From: Fratercula arctica
Taxonomy: Eukaryota > Chordata > Aves > Charadriiformes > Alcidae
Length of the DNA stretch: 64,000 nucleotides
Assembly (NCBI GenBank): GCA_947846985.1
Contig: CANTUZ010000007.1
Coordinates: forward strand, 30,942,355 to 31,006,354
Direction of reading: 5' to 3'
In this document: one piece after another, positions 61,785-64,000 of the stretch
Layout: every line of letters begins with the position of its first letter
How positions within the stretch are numbered: the first letter of the stretch is position 1
The notes under the pieces: model-generated
Seen by the model: only the letters and a program-made list of their open reading frames with translations
The model's database searches: none
Told to the model about the DNA's origin: nothing
Program-made: the position numbers and the translations under genes

Positions 61785-64000
61785 AACACGTTGCCTTTAA
61801 TACAAGTGCATGATCTTGAATATTATTAAGGTTTAAACAAATTTAAATGTGACAAGCACAAGATTAAATGTGGCACATAAATGAGTTTAAGCAGCTAATT
61901 AGGTTTTGTTCGTCCATCCTATGTTTGACAGATATGTAATAGCAGCAATACTAATTAGAGAAACCATAGTACCAAACAGATATTAGTTTTATTGTGGAAG
62001 TACAGTTTTGCACCACACACTTCCACAGGAGGCACGTAACCCTGTTTGAGATATTTTGAAAGCTAAAAAAATTCCATGTGTTATCATTTCACAGTGAACA
62101 TAATTTTATATGAAATGTCTCATCTCCTTAAAAATGTGAGAGCAGTTCTTAGGTTTTAGAAAAGATTTCCATCAGACATGTAGTTTATCTAAATGTTCAA
62201 ATCTGATCTTTGTTTTAGGTGAGGTTTCTTTTTCCACTATGTATTTTTGATTTTGTTTTTACAGTGCTGAATATGATCATTAAAATTAGGGTATTATTTA
62301 TGATACTGATTCAGAAAATGATTGCGTTAGACTGTGTTTTTTAAAAGGGGATCGTGTATGACTAACCTTATATTAATATATCTTTTACCTGATATGGTAA
62401 TGCAAATTGTTGATAGTCATATAAATTGTCATTAATGCTTGGTTAGTCTTCAATCAAATAGCTGTTGACTGGTATTTGTAGTTAAGACCAGAAATTACTT
62501 CACCAGGTGGTAATGGAAAAGAATGGGAAGTATACGAATATGGATTAAAAAGCAAAATGATGTTATCATTAGGTTAACCTAAGTAAAAACACATAAAATC
62601 TATCCCATTTTAAATAAAACGTTTCCAAAACTTGTATTATCCCTCTTACTAGAATTGTCCAAGTTAAGAAAATGCGATCTGTATTAAAATAAATCTAAAT
62701 CCAGAAGCATTGTCAGCAGGCAGTGTCCTAGATCACAGGCCCATTTCAGACCAGGAGACAATAAGGTGGGATCCATAAGCCTTAAACTCCATCACCAAAT
62801 ACATATGCAATAGTGACAATTGTTGATTAAATTCCATATAGATAGTTTTACTCTCAGCTTCTGAGGACAGTTGCCTTCACCCTGCTCTTCTAATGTTTTA
62901 TACAGCTTTTAACTAATTATTAAACATGAGTGTGGAGGTTAGGGTTTTGTTTTGTTTTTTTAATGTCTGGACTCATCTCAGCGTCAGTCATTTTCATCTG
63001 TGTGAAAATGATTTGTGAATCTCTGCACTCTTCTTGAGACAAAAGACAATTTATGAATTGATCGGTGTTTGTACTAATCCCTGCACTGTGACAACAACTT
63101 TTAACATGAATCCGCAATTTCTGATGTTATTGTCATTTATCTGCCAGTGACCCACATGAAGTAAGGTTCTGATACTTGGCTTTCAGTGTATGGTAATAAA
63201 TCCGTATTTTTTTACTGCTTCCAGCTCACCTTATCCTTAATCCCATTACATTGGGGTTCTGTCTTGAGCTGGTACCTCTCTGATTACACTGTGCATATGG
63301 GATGCCATCCCTGCCTCTCTGCATTTCAGGAGGCTCTGCTCGGTGCCGAACTGGGCAGTGGCTCTGGTAGCTTAACTGGACATGGTAGCTTAAAGCTCCC
63401 CAACCTGATCTCAGGAAGAAGAAAATTGTGTGGCGGCAGTTTTCTACAAACAAATATTCAAAACAGGTACGCATCTGTTGTCAGAAGAAAAACTGGAATA
63501 TTAAGTCAATAAAACAGTCTCTTTTATGACTCTGGGAGGAGAAATTGGGCATAGTTAGGAACTATATTATCTGCCCAAAGGTACTTTTTCATGGACACTT
63601 CTATTTTCAGATACTTTTACTTCTAATCTTCTTGTGTTGGAGGGACAACTAACGTCTGTGTACTGTAGTAGTCTGCAGGCTATTTCATGCCAGACACACT
63701 AAAAATTCCATGGCACCAAACTATGACACTTAGGAGAAATGTTTCCTCAGGAGCTGGGTTTGGTGGTTTTTTTTGAGACCAATGATACAATAGGTATATC
63801 CTAAAAACAAATATCCAAATTTTCTGGGTTTTGTGTTACATTGTTGCACTATAGGACTGTGATTACAAAATACTGTCTGTGTCTATAGGATAATAGATTT
63901 GGGTTGGCAAAGAGTTGATGGTAATACTGTTCAAATTTTGTATCTTTGGACCATCTTTTAGAATGAAAATAGCTTTGACTCCAAGGATTATTAGCATGGA

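Larger units (their letters stand above)
49853..64000. other. AT-rich unique sequence, no gene seen
   Basis: About 14 kb without a recognisable gene, CR1 or LTR. The longest open frames (63186-63512 plus, 108 codons; 56167-56442 minus, 91 codons) show no domain. A GC-richer stretch lies at 63230-63430 and contains GGTAGCTTAA twice (about 63366 and 63384). Homopolymer runs, a tandem duplication, a dispersed pair and a hairpin are listed separately. Blocks 57770-57960, 58440-58600 and 61740-61990 look like candidate conserved non-coding elements from their motif density. Confidence 0.5.

Overview
This is vertebrate nuclear DNA, most probably from a bird. The main evidence is three copies of the CR1 LINE, with the 3' end typical of birds (a terminal ATTCTATGAT-type repeat preceded by a conserved GGACCTT-AAAGATC-like box), together with LTRs of avian endogenous-retrovirus type. 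The sequence is AT-rich, has no CpG island, and shows no convincing protein-coding gene. It reads as a gene desert or the inside of a very long intron. The species and the neighbouring genes cannot be told from the sequence.

Layout: 1-4350 is AT-rich unique sequence with one short tandem duplication. 4355-5495 is a 5'-truncated CR1 (+) that keeps a broken reverse-transcriptase 3' half. Only 50 bp further on, 5546-6712 is a complete solo LTR in minus orientation, bounded by TG..CA and a perfect 5-bp target-site duplication (ACGAT). 8264-8587 is a short CR1 3' end (+). 8588-14936 is unique sequence with a few exon-like splice-site pairs around 11.4-13.1 kb. 14942-15537 is a second complete solo LTR (minus) with a perfect GGCTT duplication. 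15543-30300 is AT-rich unique DNA with small hairpins and a compound triplet repeat at 29581-29666. 30340-31900 is a GC-richer block that contains a third, internally deleted LTR-like element (30738-31272, minus). 31900-43665 is unique. 43666-43953 is a very long (AC)n microsatellite of about 144 units followed by an A-rich tract. 43986-49738 is unique. 49739-49852 is a CR1 3' tail on the minus strand. 49853-64000 is AT-rich unique DNA with homopolymer runs, a pair of related dispersed segments near 57.1 and 58.0 kb, a 17-bp tandem duplication at 60.6 kb, and a perfect 15-bp hairpin at 61.74 kb beside homeodomain-like motifs.

The recognisable content is retrotransposon insertions, microsatellites and candidate regulatory DNA. 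I found no operon, CRISPR array, tRNA, rRNA or known ncRNA, and no evidence for a new multi-gene system. The best leads are the two LTRs with exact target-site duplications, the 61.7 kb hairpin and its surroundings, the 11.4-13.1 kb cluster of possible exons, and the 57/58 kb dispersed pair.
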